From Ciceribacter lividus (GTDB lineage: Bacteria > Pseudomonadota > Alphaproteobacteria > Rhizobiales > Rhizobiaceae): 64,000 bases of DNA. A model generated the notes under the pieces. It was not told where the DNA came from, did no database searches, and saw nothing but the letters and a program-made list of their open reading frames with translations. Within the stretch, counting starts at the first letter, position 1. Each line of letters begins with the position of its first letter. A program made the translations under genes and the position numbers. Location of the stretch: contig NZ_QPIX01000001.1 of NCBI RefSeq assembly GCF_003337715.1, forward strand, positions 124,001 through 188,000. The letters are read 5' to 3'. Positions 27,796 to 36,575 of the stretch are shown piece by piece.

Positions 27796-28665
27796 CTACG
27801 CCCTGATCTCGACCGCAAACCCGAAGCGCATGCTCTCGCCCGCGGCGAGAGCCACCGTATAGGGACGCTCGACCAGTTCGGCTGTGCCGCCGGCATGCGC
27901 CGCCATGCCGTGCCAGGGTTCGATGCAGAGGAAGGGGGCTCCGGGTTTCTGCCAGAGCGCGACGATGGGCAGGTTCTCGAAGGTGAAATGCAGCTTCGGT
28001 CCGCCGTCGGCGCCGTAGGTGAGGCCGGTGCCGGTGCCTTCGGGGAAGATCAGCGCATCGTTCTCGAAGAGCGAGGGCGCGAGCTCCAGGTGCCCCGCCT
28101 TGAAGGGCGAGCCGTGCAGTGTCTTTCCGATCAGGCCGTTCTCCAGCTGCACGACGCCCGGTTCGGCGCCGTTGTCGAGGATCACGTGATGCGCCTTTCC
28201 GGTCGCGCCGGGCAGGGGCCACAGGAACGCCGGGTGGAAGCCGATGCCGAAGGGAAGGGGGCTGTCTCCCGGATTGGTCACCTCGGCGGTGACAGTCAGG
28301 GTCCGGCCGTCGAGGCGATGCTCGACGGCGAGGCCGAAGTCGAAGGGATAGATCTCGCGCGTTTCCTCCGTCGAGACGAGGCGGTGCCGGCAGGCGTTTG
28401 TCGTGTGATCGACGAGGTCGAAGATGCGTCGCCGGGCGAAGCCGTGCTGCGCCATCGGATAGGTCTTGCCGTTGACGGCGATCACGTCGTCCGGCGCCTT
28501 GCCTACGATGGGAAAGAGGATCGGCGAGCGGCCCGTCCACCATCGGGCGTCACCGTTCCAGAGAAAATCGCGGCCGTCCGCGGTTCTCAACGACTGCATC
28601 TCGGCACCGAGATGATGCACCTCGACGGCGAGCTCTTCGTTCTCGATCAGAATCGTCTCCGACAT
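27796..28665 (-). CDS. Aldose 1-epimerase family protein (LacX-like)
   Basis: 289 aa, galactose-mutarotase-like fold. Motifs of the LacX/YeaD branch: HLGAEMQSLRTADGRDFLWN, LFPIVGKAPDD, AQHGFARRRIF (catalytic His), FGIGFHPAF and the catalytic Glu in LCIEPWHGM. It interconverts sugar anomers; the exact sugar is not known. The stop adjoins the truncated methyltransferase gene. A short reverse-strand gap separates it from the rhodanese gene upstream. Confidence 0.85.
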   Translation of the reverse strand: MSETILIENEELAVEVHHLGAEMQSLRTADGRDFLWNGDARWWTGRSPILFPIVGKAPDDVIAVNGKTYPMAQHGFARRRIFDLVDHTTNACRHRLVSTEETREIYPFDFGLAVEHRLDGRTLTVTAEVTNPGDSPLPFGIGFHPAFLWPLPGATGKAHHVILDNGAEPGVVQLENGLIGKTLHGSPFKAGHLELAPSLFENDALIFPEGTGTGLTYGADGGPKLHFTFENLPIVALWQKPGAPFLCIEPWHGMAAHAGGTAELVERPYTVALAAGESMRFGFAVEIRA

Positions 28666-28747
28666 GATGACACCCGCCTTTCACGTACCGATCATAGCGC
28701 AAGCGCGGCGGTTGCCGCCAGCAGCAACGTGCGCGGCGCTTTCCGGT

Positions 28748-29149
28748 TCACGTCCGCGGCTTCGCCGCCACCGCCTCGACCGGATGACCGGCGGCCCGCC
28801 AGGCGGTGAAGCCGCCCTCAAGATGGCAGACGCTCTCGAGGCCCATCTCGCCGGCCGTTTTCGCTGCGAGTGCGGAGCGCCAGCCGCTTGCACAGAAGAA
28901 GACGAAGCGACTGTTCCCGGCGAAGACGGGCTTGTGATAGGGGCTTTCCGGGTCGATCCAGAATTCCAGCATGCCGCGCGGACAGGAGAAGGCACCCTCG
29001 ATCGTGCCCTCCCGTTCCCGCTCCCGCGGATCGCGCAAATCGACGAAGACAACGTCACGGCGACCGTGCAACGTCCTTCCCTCAGCTGCGTCGATCGCTT
29101 CGACGACCGCATTCGCCTCCGCGAGCAAGGCCTTGTAACCCTTCTTCAT
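28748..29149 (-). CDS. Rhodanese-like domain protein
   Basis: 133 aa single rhodanese domain: VFVDLRDPRERE (CDC25-type start) and active-site loop FFCASGWRSALAAKT with the catalytic Cys. CHLEGGFTAWRAAGHPVE is the conserved C-terminal stretch. It may act as a thiosulfate or persulfide sulfurtransferase in the cytoplasm. Single gene; the 5' side is divergent from the SDR gene and shares the region with twin palindromes at 29262-29332. Confidence 0.88.
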   Translation of the reverse strand: MKKGYKALLAEANAVVEAIDAAEGRTLHGRRDVVFVDLRDPREREREGTIEGAFSCPRGMLEFWIDPESPYHKPVFAGNSRFVFFCASGWRSALAAKTAGEMGLESVCHLEGGFTAWRAAGHPVEAVAAKPRT

Positions 29150-29261
29150 TTTGTCCCCCCCTGCGGCGCGAGGACGCCGTTCTCCCGATCTATCGTGGAA
29201 CGGACCATAGCAGCCCGGTCGCCGCTGTCACCGGATGCCTTGGTCGAAGACCGGCAATGAA

Positions 29262-29283
29262 TATTCAACCGCATGGTTGATTA
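29262..29283. promoter_or_regulatory. Operator-like palindrome 1 upstream of the SDR gene
   Basis: TATTCAACCGCATGGTTGATTA is an imperfect 22-bp dyad (ATTCAACC / GGTTGAtT). A second copy lies 49 bp downstream. The paired sites in the rhodanese-SDR intergenic region look like binding sites of an ArsR- or TetR-type dimeric repressor; the regulator is not adjacent. Confidence 0.6.
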
Positions 29284-29310
29284 TCTTGTCTCTGCGGTCT
29301 ATGAAGAAGA

Positions 29311-29332
29311 TATTCAACCATATGGGTGAATA
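29311..29332. promoter_or_regulatory. Operator-like palindrome 2 upstream of the SDR gene
   Basis: TATTCAACCATATGGGTGAATA is a 22-bp near-perfect dyad, same consensus as 29262-29283, ending 54 bp before the SDR start codon. The spacing of 49 bp between dyad starts is close to five helical turns, so two dimers would bind the same face of the DNA. Confidence 0.65.
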
Positions 29333-29386
29333 AAAGCCGTAGCGCGCGGCAGGCATTGCCGTTCGCACCAGCCCGTGGAGGTCATC

Positions 29387-30184
29387 ATGTTTCTCTCGAA
29401 CAAAAACATCGTCATCTTCGGCGGCTCGGGGGCGATCGGCTCCGCGGTCGCCGGTGCCTGCCTCGCCGAGGGCGCCCGGGTCTTCATCGGCGCACGGGAT
29501 GCTCAGCGGCTCGCGGCAGCGGCGTCCTTGCTCGACACCGGGCACGGGAGGCTCGAAACCTTTGTGGTGGATACGCAGCGTTCCGACGTGGTCGCCCGGT
29601 CGGTCGCCGGGATCGCGGCGGGGGTGGACGAGATCGACGTCGTCATGGATGCGACGAGCGTGCCGCACGACCAGGGCACGCAGATCGACGCTCTCGATGT
29701 CGACACCTTCATGGTTCCGGTCGACGGCGTTCTCGCTTCGCTGTTCAACACCACCAAGGCCGCCCTGCCGCGCATGGGCAAGACACGTCAGGGTCTGGTG
29801 CTGACGTTGACGACGCCGGGAGGCCGCACTGCCGTGCCCGGCCATCTCGGAAACAGCGTCGCGTCCGCCGGCGTCGAGGCCTTTACCCGGGTCTTGGCAG
29901 CGGAGCTCGGTCCGCGCAACATTCGCGCCGTTTGTCTTGGTCCGCATGCGCTCGCGGATGCGCCAAGGGCCGGCTCCTACACCGCGAAGCTGTTCGAGGC
30001 GAAGGCGGCGGCGATGGGGCTGGCGGTCGACGAATGGCTCGGCGCGGCGGCCGGAACGACCATGCTCGGACGGTTGCCGACCCTGCAGGACGTTGCCCAG
30101 ACGGCTGTCTTCCTGATGTCGGACAGGGCGCGCGCCATGACGGCCGCCTATGTGAACCTCACCTCGGGCATGATCGCGGACTGA
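29387..30184 (+). CDS. SDR-family protein lacking the usual catalytic Tyr/Lys
   Basis: 265 aa, ATG 29387 with GTGGAGG upstream. The cofactor motif is intact (VIFGGSGAIGSAVAGACLAE) and the overall length fits a classical SDR. Where YxxxK is expected the sequence is GHLGNSVASAGVEAFTR, with no Tyr or Lys, and the NAG motif is replaced by DATSVPHDQ. It may therefore be a binding or sensor protein, or use a different chemistry. Controlled probably by the two palindromes upstream. Convergent with the binding-protein gene. Confidence 0.78.
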   Translation: MFLSNKNIVIFGGSGAIGSAVAGACLAEGARVFIGARDAQRLAAAASLLDTGHGRLETFVVDTQRSDVVARSVAGIAAGVDEIDVVMDATSVPHDQGTQIDALDVDTFMVPVDGVLASLFNTTKAALPRMGKTRQGLVLTLTTPGGRTAVPGHLGNSVASAGVEAFTRVLAAELGPRNIRAVCLGPHALADAPRAGSYTAKLFEAKAAAMGLAVDEWLGAAAGTTMLGRLPTLQDVAQTAVFLMSDRARAMTAAYVNLTSGMIAD

Positions 30185-30233
30185 CGCGGCGATCGACCGG
30201 CCACGGACTTTCCTGCATGTTCGAAATGCAAGA

Positions 30234-30255
30234 AGGCGGCTGTCGCCAGCCGCCT
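30234..30255 (-). terminator. Terminator of the amino-acid binding protein gene
   Basis: On the reverse strand AGGCGGCTG and CAGCCGCCT form a 9-bp stem with a 4-nt loop followed by TCTTGCATTTCG. It lies about 25 bp after the stop at 30280 and also about 50 bp after the convergent SDR gene. Confidence 0.65.
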
Positions 30256-30279
30256 CCCGGAGTCGTGGTGATTTCGACC

Positions 30280-31386
30280 TTACTCGGCCGGGACGATCTT
30301 GCCGTCTTCCCACTTGTAGAGCGAGAAGGCCTGCGAGGTGAGGTCGCCGGTTTCGCCGTAGGTGACCTTGCCGATCGCGGTTGCGATCGGTTCGCCACTC
30401 TTCAACGCGGTTGCGACGGCTTCCGCGTCCTCGGCGCTTCCGACCTTCTCTATGCCGGCCTTCAGCACTTCGACGGCTGCGTAGGCGTTCAGGGTGAAGG
30501 CCTCGGCCGGAATATTGGCGGCAGCAAGCGCGTCGGCGGCAGCCTTCGAGTCCGGGTTCTTCAGTGCGTCGGAGGCGTTGGTGAAGACCGTGCCGGCCGC
30601 AGCCTCGGTGCCGATCGTCCAGAACTCCGTGTTTGACAGGCCGTCGCCGCCGATGAGCGTCGCGTCCATGTTGAGGTCGCGCATCTGCCGCACGAGCAGA
30701 CCGGCCTCCGGATGGTAGCCGCCGAAATAGACGACGTCGACCTTCTCCGCCTTCAGACGGGTGGTGAGCGCGCTGAAGTCCTTCTCGCCGGGCGTGAGCG
30801 CGTCGTTGAAGACTTCGGTGATGCCGCCCTCGTTCAGCGTCTTCTTGAAGGCGTCGGCGAGGCCCTTGCCGTACTGGCCCTTGTCGTTGAGGATGGCGAC
30901 ACGCTTGTCCTTGAACGCGTCGAGCACGTATTTCGCGGCGACTTCCGCCTGCTGGTCGTCACGACCGCAGGTGCGCAGGATGTTGGTGAGGCCGCGATTG
31001 GTGAGGTCCGGGGCGGTGGCGGTCGGCGTCACCATCAGGACGCCGTTTTCGGCAAGGACGTCGGAGGCCGGAATGGCGACGCCTGAGGTCACCGGCCCGA
31101 CGACGAAGCGGACGCCTTCGCCGACCAGCTGGTTTGCCGCCGAAACGCCCTGTTTCGGTTCGCCGGCGTCGTCGGCGACCTTCAGGACGACCTGCTCGCC
31201 GAGAATGCCGCCGTTCTTGTTGATTTCCTTGATGGCGGTTTCGGCGCCGTTCTTCACCTGCTCGCCATAGGCGGCGACCGGGCCGGTCAGCGGTGCGATC
31301 AGTCCGAGGACGATTTCGGCATGGGCTGCTTGTACGAATGCCAGCGAGGCAACCAGGGCGGTGCCGGTCAAGAGTTTCAGGTTCAT
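30280..31386 (-). CDS. Periplasmic branched-chain amino-acid type binding protein (LivK family)
   Basis: 368 aa. Sec signal [20 protein letters not shown] with cleavage near AHA-E, then a type I periplasmic binding fold starting [31 protein letters not shown] and [18 protein letters not shown] are family-like. Likely binds Leu/Ile/Val or a related amino acid for a HAAT ABC transporter, but no permease or ATPase genes are adjacent, so it works with components encoded elsewhere. AAGGAGA lies upstream of ATG 31386. The longer frame to 31557 reads through the leader. Confidence 0.88.
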   Translation of the reverse strand: MNLKLLTGTALVASLAFVQAAHAEIVLGLIAPLTGPVAAYGEQVKNGAETAIKEINKNGGILGEQVVLKVADDAGEPKQGVSAANQLVGEGVRFVVGPVTSGVAIPASDVLAENGVLMVTPTATAPDLTNRGLTNILRTCGRDDQQAEVAAKYVLDAFKDKRVAILNDKGQYGKGLADAFKKTLNEGGITEVFNDALTPGEKDFSALTTRLKAEKVDVVYFGGYHPEAGLLVRQMRDLNMDATLIGGDGLSNTEFWTIGTEAAAGTVFTNASDALKNPDSKAAADALAAANIPAEAFTLNAYAAVEVLKAGIEKVGSAEDAEAVATALKSGEPIATAIGKVTYGETGDLTSQAFSLYKWEDGKIVPAE

Positions 31387-31568
31387 TTTCGTCTCCTTGG
31401 ATGGGCCCTTCGGCCCAGGCTCGGCACCGTTCGTCTCCGGCAGGCCCCGGTTCAGGAGCCGCCGGGTCGGTGCTTCGTTCATGGCTATCGAAGTCGCGGA
31501 TGCGACAATAGCGTGAAAGGCGATGAAAGGTAACGTGCTTTGCGTGCAAATATGCATCGGCGGGGTAG

Positions 31569-31591
31569 CCTCCCCCGCGAGGCGGGGGAGG
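31569..31591 (-). terminator. GC-rich hairpin after the aminotransferase gene
   Basis: CCTCCCCCGC and GCGGGGGAGG make a perfect 10-bp stem with a 3-nt loop, 11 bp beyond the aminotransferase stop. No T-run follows on the reverse strand. Its sequence resembles half of the palindromic intergenic elements in the xdh region, so it may be a partial copy serving as a terminator. Confidence 0.5.
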
Positions 31592-31602
31592 GAAACGGCG
31601 GA

Positions 31603-32931
31603 TCAGATATTGTTCAGCAGAACCTTGCGCAGCTTGCCGAAGAGTTCGTCGATCTGGTCCTTGGTGATGATCAGCGGTGGCGACAGCGCGATGATGTCGC
31701 CGGTGGTGCGGATCAGCAGCCCGTCTTCATACGCCTTCAGGAAGGCGTTGAAGGCGCGCTTGGTCGGTTCGCCGGCGATCGGCGCGAGCTCGATTGCGCC
31801 GATGAGGCCGATGTTGCGGATGTCGATCACGTTCGGGCAATCGCGCAGGGAGTGGAGCTGTTCTTCCCAGTAGGGGGCGAGCTCGGAGGCGCGGGTGAGC
31901 AGCCCTTCGTCACGATAGGTGTTGAGCGTGCCGATGCCGGCCGCGGACGCGATCGGGTTGCCGGAATAGGTGTAGCCGTGGGCGAACTCGATGAGGTGCT
32001 CCGGGCCGGTCATGAAGGCGTCGTGGATCTCGGAGGTGACGAAGACGGCACCCATCGGGATCACGCCGTTCGTAAGTCCCTTGGCGGTGGTGATGATGTC
32101 AGGCTTGACGTCGAAATACTGCGTGGCGAACGGCGTGCCGAGGCGACCGAAGCCGGTAATGACTTCGTCGAAGATCAGCAGGATGCCGTACTTGTCGCAG
32201 ATTTCGCGCAGGCGCTGCAGGTAACCCTTCGGTGGGATGAGGACGCCGGTGGAGCCGGCGACCGGCTCGACGATGACGGCCGCGATCGTTGAAGCGTCGT
32301 GCAGGTTGACCAGGCGTTCCAGATCGTCGGCGAGTTCGGCGCCGTATTCCGGCTGCCCCTTGGTGAAGGCGTTCTTGTCCGGCTGGTGGGTATGGCGGAT
32401 GTGGTCGACGCCGGCGAGCAGCGTGCCGAACATCTTGCGGTTTCCGACGATGCCGCCGACCGACATGCCGCCGAAGTTGATCCCGTGATAGCCACGTTCG
32501 CGGCCGATCAGGCGGGTGCGGGTACCTTCACCCTTCACGCGCTGGTAGGCGAGCGCGATCTTCAGCGCGGTGTCGACCGACTCCGAACCGGAATTGGTGT
32601 AGAAGACGTGGCTCATGCCGTCCGGGGCGATGTCGACCAGTCGGTTGGCGAGCTCGAAGGCCTTCGGGTGGCCGAGCTGGAAGGCCGGCGCGTAGTCGAG
32701 TTCGCCGGCCTGCTCGCGGATCGCTTCGGTGATCTGCGGGCGGCAGTGGCCGGCGTTGACGCACCAGAGGCCGGCGGTGCCGTCTAGCACCTGCCGTCCG
32801 TCATGGGTCGTGTAGTACATATCCTTCGCCCCGACGAAGAGGCGCGGCGCTTTCTTGAACTGCCGGTTGGCGGTGAACGGCATCCAGAAGGCGCGCAGGT
32901 CGTTGGGGGTGGAAGTCAGGCGGTTGGACAT
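31603..32931 (-). CDS. Class III omega-aminotransferase (beta-alanine:pyruvate type)
   Basis: 442 aa PLP enzyme. N-terminal FWMPFTANRQFKKAPRLFVG and LDGTAGLWCVNAGH are typical of omega-amino acid:pyruvate aminotransferases. The PLP lysine is in TTAKGLTNGVIPMG, with IFDEVITGFGRLG before it and HGYTYSGNP after. It would convert beta-alanine or a similar omega-amine with pyruvate to a semialdehyde and alanine. ATG 32931 has GGAGAG upstream. An in-frame ATG at 32943 is an alternative. Confidence 0.9.
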   Translation of the reverse strand: MSNRLTSTPNDLRAFWMPFTANRQFKKAPRLFVGAKDMYYTTHDGRQVLDGTAGLWCVNAGHCRPQITEAIREQAGELDYAPAFQLGHPKAFELANRLVDIAPDGMSHVFYTNSGSESVDTALKIALAYQRVKGEGTRTRLIGRERGYHGINFGGMSVGGIVGNRKMFGTLLAGVDHIRHTHQPDKNAFTKGQPEYGAELADDLERLVNLHDASTIAAVIVEPVAGSTGVLIPPKGYLQRLREICDKYGILLIFDEVITGFGRLGTPFATQYFDVKPDIITTAKGLTNGVIPMGAVFVTSEIHDAFMTGPEHLIEFAHGYTYSGNPIASAAGIGTLNTYRDEGLLTRASELAPYWEEQLHSLRDCPNVIDIRNIGLIGAIELAPIAGEPTKRAFNAFLKAYEDGLLIRTTGDIIALSPPLIITKDQIDELFGKLRKVLLNNI

Positions 32932-33309
32932 GATGCTCTCCATGGCCGTTGATTTTGTGGGCGGCCATTTCCCGATTGGCTGCAAAACTGCCGAAAAAAG
33001 CGAATGGCCGGGCCAAATTATCAAGGCTTGGACAAGCGTCAACCCGGCATCACAAAACGTCATGGATGCCCTGTTCGGTGGTTATGGATTGGGGGCGAAA
33101 ATCGCTGGAAAGAACGGGTTTCGCCCGGACTTGCGAAGTCCTTTTCCGCCTCGCCACCCGTCCTGCCGCAAAAAACAAAGGCCGGCAGATCATGGATCTG
33201 CCGGCCAGGGCTATTAGCATGCTCGTCAGTCGAAATCGCCGCTGTATCGAGTTCAGGCGTTCATCGCCCTCTCGACAGCTTCTCTGTCCCCCTCATGCGG
33301 GCTTCTTGG
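32932..33309. other. Aminotransferase to NolR-like gene intergenic region
   Basis: 378 bp with no gene I can support. It holds the aminotransferase promoter on its left side and the strong reverse-strand terminator of the NolR-like gene at 33166-33206. Frames on the forward strand here lack ribosome sites and have poor composition. Confidence 0.6.
33166..33206 (-). terminator. Rho-independent terminator of the NolR-like gene
   Basis: GGCCGGCAGATC and GATCTGCCGGCC (33180-33206) form a perfect 12-bp stem with a 3-nt loop; on the reverse strand it is followed by CTTTGTTTTTTGCG. This is the clearest intrinsic terminator in the window, about 100 bp after the stop codon. Confidence 0.85.
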
Positions 33310-33627
33310 TTACGCGGCCGTTCTGTTAGTATTTGCCTCACAATAAATGTCTTCCAGCGTCTCCAGAATCTTGATGACGGATTCCGAGGAGCTGGAATAG
33401 TAAATCGTCTGTGCGTCGCGCCGTGTCTTCACGAGCTTCTGGGCACGCAACTTCGACAGATGCTGGGACAGCGCCGACTGGCTGAGCCCGACCTGGGTTG
33501 CGAGAACGCCGACAGGTACTTCTCCCTTCACCAGGCTGCAGAGAATCATCAATCGTTTGGGGTTCGCCATGGCCGACAGAAGTCCTGCTGCTACGGTCGA
33601 TTGTTCGGACAATGATTTGGTCTTCAT
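33310..33627 (-). CDS. ArsR-family regulator, NolR-like
   Basis: 105 aa winged-helix regulator. The core LLSAMANPKRLMILCSLVKG and recognition helix SQSALSQHLSKLRAQKLVK, followed by TRRDAQTIYYSSSS, nearly match the NolR core of Sinorhizobium as I remember it. NolR represses nodulation genes and affects growth-phase and core metabolism. This protein is somewhat shorter than NolR (about 120 aa) and its N- and C-termini differ, so it may be a paralogue. No metal-binding Cys cluster (ELCVCDL) is present, so metal sensing is unlikely. ATG 33627 with GGAAGA upstream. Confidence 0.82.
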   Translation of the reverse strand: MKTKSLSEQSTVAAGLLSAMANPKRLMILCSLVKGEVPVGVLATQVGLSQSALSQHLSKLRAQKLVKTRRDAQTIYYSSSSESVIKILETLEDIYCEANTNRTAA

Positions 33628-33742
33628 ACGTTCAGTCTTCCCTATGCACGGCACCTTCCGGTTGAGAAAGTGCCGTTTACAATCAGTCAAATAAGCCGCT
33701 ATGAAACTCTAGCGATCCAAGAAAAATTGTATATTCCTAAAT

Positions 33743-34492
33743 TTAAGGTATCGGTTTTTCTGTATTAGTCAGGACTGATGACAAGTCCTTGCGCCTGGTA
33801 ATTAAGCAACCGAATTCGTAACGAATGAGTGAATCGCCGCAAATGAGGTCGATGCCGGCCATGTCGAGCCCGCAAAACGCCCATTTTCCGGGCTTTTGGC
33901 CGCATTTTTGGGTGGCGATCGCGTTTGCCAGATCCGGTGCCACCTCAGCTAAATCTAGTAGTGCCTCCGCCTCGTATCCGGCGATATCTCCCGCCTCAGG
34001 AGCGACGATCCGGAAGTCTTCTCCGGTCAGCAGATAGGCGCGTCCGAAGCCGCCGTTGAGGCTTGCCGACTGGGGCACTAGCCGGAAGAAGCCGAAGTCG
34101 CCGAAGTCGATGTAGAGCGCGGATTTCGGATGGCGGGCGATGAAGCGCGCCCGCAACCGGTCGTGCTCGGGGCTGTCGCGATCGACGGCGTCGGCGAGGC
34201 ACTGGACCGTTACGCGGGGATGGGCGAGGGGATCGCCCTTGCCGGGAACGCCGGCCAGCAGGGAGGCGCGCGGATCGTTCTTCAGGGCCCGCGTGTGTGC
34301 CGAGAGTGCCGAGACGAGGATGACCGCAGAGCCATCGGTGTCCGTGCCGAGCAGCACGCGGCTCACGAAGGGGAAGCCGGTCTCCGGGTCGAGGACGGCA
34401 AGGGCGACGTAACGGGCCGAGCGCAGCAGCCGGCGGGCGAGCCCGCGCGCCTCGTCGTCGGTTTCACGAATGACCGAAGGTTTGTCCGTCAT
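33743..34492 (-). CDS. HugZ-like haem-utilisation / PNPOx-fold protein
   Basis: 249 aa. N-terminal split beta-barrel of the pyridoxamine-phosphate-oxidase fold (ARRLLRSARYVALAVLDPET, PRASLLAGVPGKGDPLAHPR) with LNGGFGRAYLLTGEDF. A C-terminal DUF2470 domain follows from about residue 165. This is the domain order of HugZ haem oxygenases. The haem-ligand His of the H. pylori enzyme's C-terminal loop is not evident, and no haem-uptake genes are adjacent, so haem degradation is only a possible role. It precedes the NolR-like gene on the same strand by 115 bp. Confidence 0.75.
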   Translation of the reverse strand: MTDKPSVIRETDDEARGLARRLLRSARYVALAVLDPETGFPFVSRVLLGTDTDGSAVILVSALSAHTRALKNDPRASLLAGVPGKGDPLAHPRVTVQCLADAVDRDSPEHDRLRARFIARHPKSALYIDFGDFGFFRLVPQSASLNGGFGRAYLLTGEDFRIVAPEAGDIAGYEAEALLDLAEVAPDLANAIATQKCGQKPGKWAFCGLDMAGIDLICGDSLIRYEFGCLITRRKDLSSVLTNTEKPIP

Positions 34493-34613
34493 GGTTTTCC
34501 TGCTCGCCTCTCTTCGTCGGAGGGACCGGGGGCAGTCATCCGTCGCCCATGCGGCGCGCGATGCGCGCCGGTGCCGCAGAAAGCTGCGACACCGACGTTG
34601 ATCTTCGAGCCGG

Positions 34614-35663
34614 TCAGCCTCTCTGCCGGTGCCTCGTCAGCCCGGCCACGATGTCTTCGGCGGAAATCGAGCCGACGACCGTGCCGTTGTCAACCACGCC
34701 GATTGCGCCAGGTTGACGCGCCATCGCGTCGAGGATGTCAACGAGCGGCGTTTCCGGTTTTGCCGTCCCCATCACCGCGTTGCGGGTGGCGGCGGCGTCG
34801 ATGCCCATGCGCATGACGTCGCGGGCAGTCAGCATGTTGATCGGGTTCATGTGCTGGACGAAGTCGGCGACGTACTGGTCGGCCGGATTCTTGACGATCT
34901 CCTGCGGCGTGCCGCACTGGATGATGCGTCCGCCCTCCATGATGGCGATGCGGTTGCCGATGCGGAACGCTTCGTCGAGATCGTGGCTGACGAAGAGGAT
35001 GGTTTTCTTCAGACGGCTCTGGAACTCGAGCAACTCGTCCTGCAGGCGGTTGCGGATCAGCGGGTCGAGTGCGGAGAACGGTTCGTCCATCAGCAGGATC
35101 GGGGCGCCGGTGGCAAAGGCGCGGGCGAGGCCGACCCGCTGCTGCATGCCGCCCGACAGTTCCTGCACCTTGCGACCCGCCCAGGCGGTCAGGTTGACGA
35201 GCTCGAGCTGCTCTCCGACGATCTTGTGGCGTTCGGCATCCGGAACGCCGGCGAGTTCGAGGCCGAAGCCGACGTTCTCGGCAACCGTGCGCCACGGCAG
35301 GAGGCCGAATTGCTGGAACACCATCGAGACGGAATGCATGCGCAGGTCGCGAAGTTCCGCCGGGTCGCACTTGTAGGGATTGGTGAACTTGCCTCTGTTG
35401 GAGACGCTGACGTCGCCGCGCACGACCGGCGCGAGCGCGTTGACGGCACGCAAGAGCGTCGACTTGCCGGAGCCCGAGAGCCCCATGAGCACCAGGATCT
35501 CGCCCTCTTCGATGGTGAGCGAGGCATCGGCGACGCCGAGCACCAGGCCGGTTTCGGCACCGATCTCGTCGCGCGTCTTGCCCTTGTCGACCAGCGCAAG
35601 CGCCCGTTCCGGATTGGCGCCGAAGACGATGGAGACGTTATCGAACTTGACCGCGGTCATCAT
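34614..35663 (-). CDS. choV: Choline ABC transporter, ATP-binding protein ChoV
   Basis: 349 aa. ABC ATPase of the glycine-betaine/choline class: Walker A GLSGSGKST, Q-loop MVFQQFGLLPWRT, signature LSGGMQQRVGLARA, Walker B ILLMDEPFSALD, and His-switch LFVSHDLDEA. A CBS-like C-terminal part (residues ~270-345) contains IGVVDNGTVVGSISAEDI, which in ProV/OpuA proteins senses ionic strength. Start overlaps choW stop by 4 bp. Third gene of the choXWV operon; imports choline for betaine osmoprotection and catabolism. Confidence 0.93.
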   Translation of the reverse strand: MMTAVKFDNVSIVFGANPERALALVDKGKTRDEIGAETGLVLGVADASLTIEEGEILVLMGLSGSGKSTLLRAVNALAPVVRGDVSVSNRGKFTNPYKCDPAELRDLRMHSVSMVFQQFGLLPWRTVAENVGFGLELAGVPDAERHKIVGEQLELVNLTAWAGRKVQELSGGMQQRVGLARAFATGAPILLMDEPFSALDPLIRNRLQDELLEFQSRLKKTILFVSHDLDEAFRIGNRIAIMEGGRIIQCGTPQEIVKNPADQYVADFVQHMNPINMLTARDVMRMGIDAAATRNAVMGTAKPETPLVDILDAMARQPGAIGVVDNGTVVGSISAEDIVAGLTRHRQRG

Positions 35664-36532
35664 GCGTCTCCTTCGTCGGAGGACCGGAATATACGGTCGA
35701 GAATAATGGCCAGGATGACGATGCAGAGACCGGAATCGAAGCCCTTGGCGATGTTGACGGTGTTCAGCGCGCGAACCACCGGCACGCCGAGGCCGCTTGC
35801 GCCGACGAGGGCGGCGATGACCACCATCGAGAGCGACAGCATGATGGTCTGCGTGAGGCCCGCCATGATCTGCGGCGTGGCGAATGGCAGCTCCACCTTC
35901 GTCAGCACCTGCGTCTTGGTGGCACCGAAGGCCTCGGCGGCTTCGACGAGCGACGGCGGCGTCGAGATAATGCCGAGACGGGTGAGGCGGATCGGTGCGG
36001 GAATAGCGAAGATGACGGTCGCGATGAGGCCCGGAACCATGCCGAGGCCAAAGAGGATGAGGGCCGGGATCAGGTAGACGAAGGTCGGGATCGTCTGCAT
36101 GAGGTCGAGCATCGGGCGAACGCCGGCATAGAGCCACGGACGGCGCGCACAGGCGATGCCGATCGGAACGCCGACCACCATGGACACGCCGGTGGCTGCG
36201 AGCACCAGCGCCAGCGTTTCCATCGTCTCTTTCCAGTAGCCCTGGTTATAGATGACGAGGAGGCCGATGAGCGTGAAGGTCGCAACACCTGCGGAACGTC
36301 TGACGAACCAGGCGACCGCCGTGAAGACGAGGATCATGAGGAGCGGGTAAAAGTCTTCGAGCCCGGTTCCTTTCAGGTACGGCGCCTGCAGGACGACGAG
36401 CATGGCATTGATGGACGCGTTGAGGATCGCGGCAATCGCATCGAAGAAGATCTTAAGGTTGGTGGTCAGCCAAGCGACCACTTCCTTCGCTCCGACCCCG
36501 ATCGGGATCTTGTAGTCGGTCAAGAAGTTCAT
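35660..36532 (-). CDS. choW: Choline ABC transporter permease ChoW
   Basis: 290 aa inner-membrane permease with about six TM segments after an N-terminal re-entrant/helix region. The ATPase-docking EAA-type loop is visible as EAAEAFGATKTQVLTKVELP with FATPQIMAGLTQTIMLSLSM next to it, as in ProW/OpuAB. ATG 36532 has GGGAA upstream. Separated from choX by a 90-bp gap containing a 13-bp-stem hairpin, and overlapping choV by 4 bp. Confidence 0.93.
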   Translation of the reverse strand: MNFLTDYKIPIGVGAKEVVAWLTTNLKIFFDAIAAILNASINAMLVVLQAPYLKGTGLEDFYPLLMILVFTAVAWFVRRSAGVATFTLIGLLVIYNQGYWKETMETLALVLAATGVSMVVGVPIGIACARRPWLYAGVRPMLDLMQTIPTFVYLIPALILFGLGMVPGLIATVIFAIPAPIRLTRLGIISTPPSLVEAAEAFGATKTQVLTKVELPFATPQIMAGLTQTIMLSLSMVVIAALVGASGLGVPVVRALNTVNIAKGFDSGLCIVILAIILDRIFRSSDEGDA

Positions 36533-36575
36533 GAATGTTCCCGGAATCTGGCGCCAAACAAACGCTCATAAAGCT

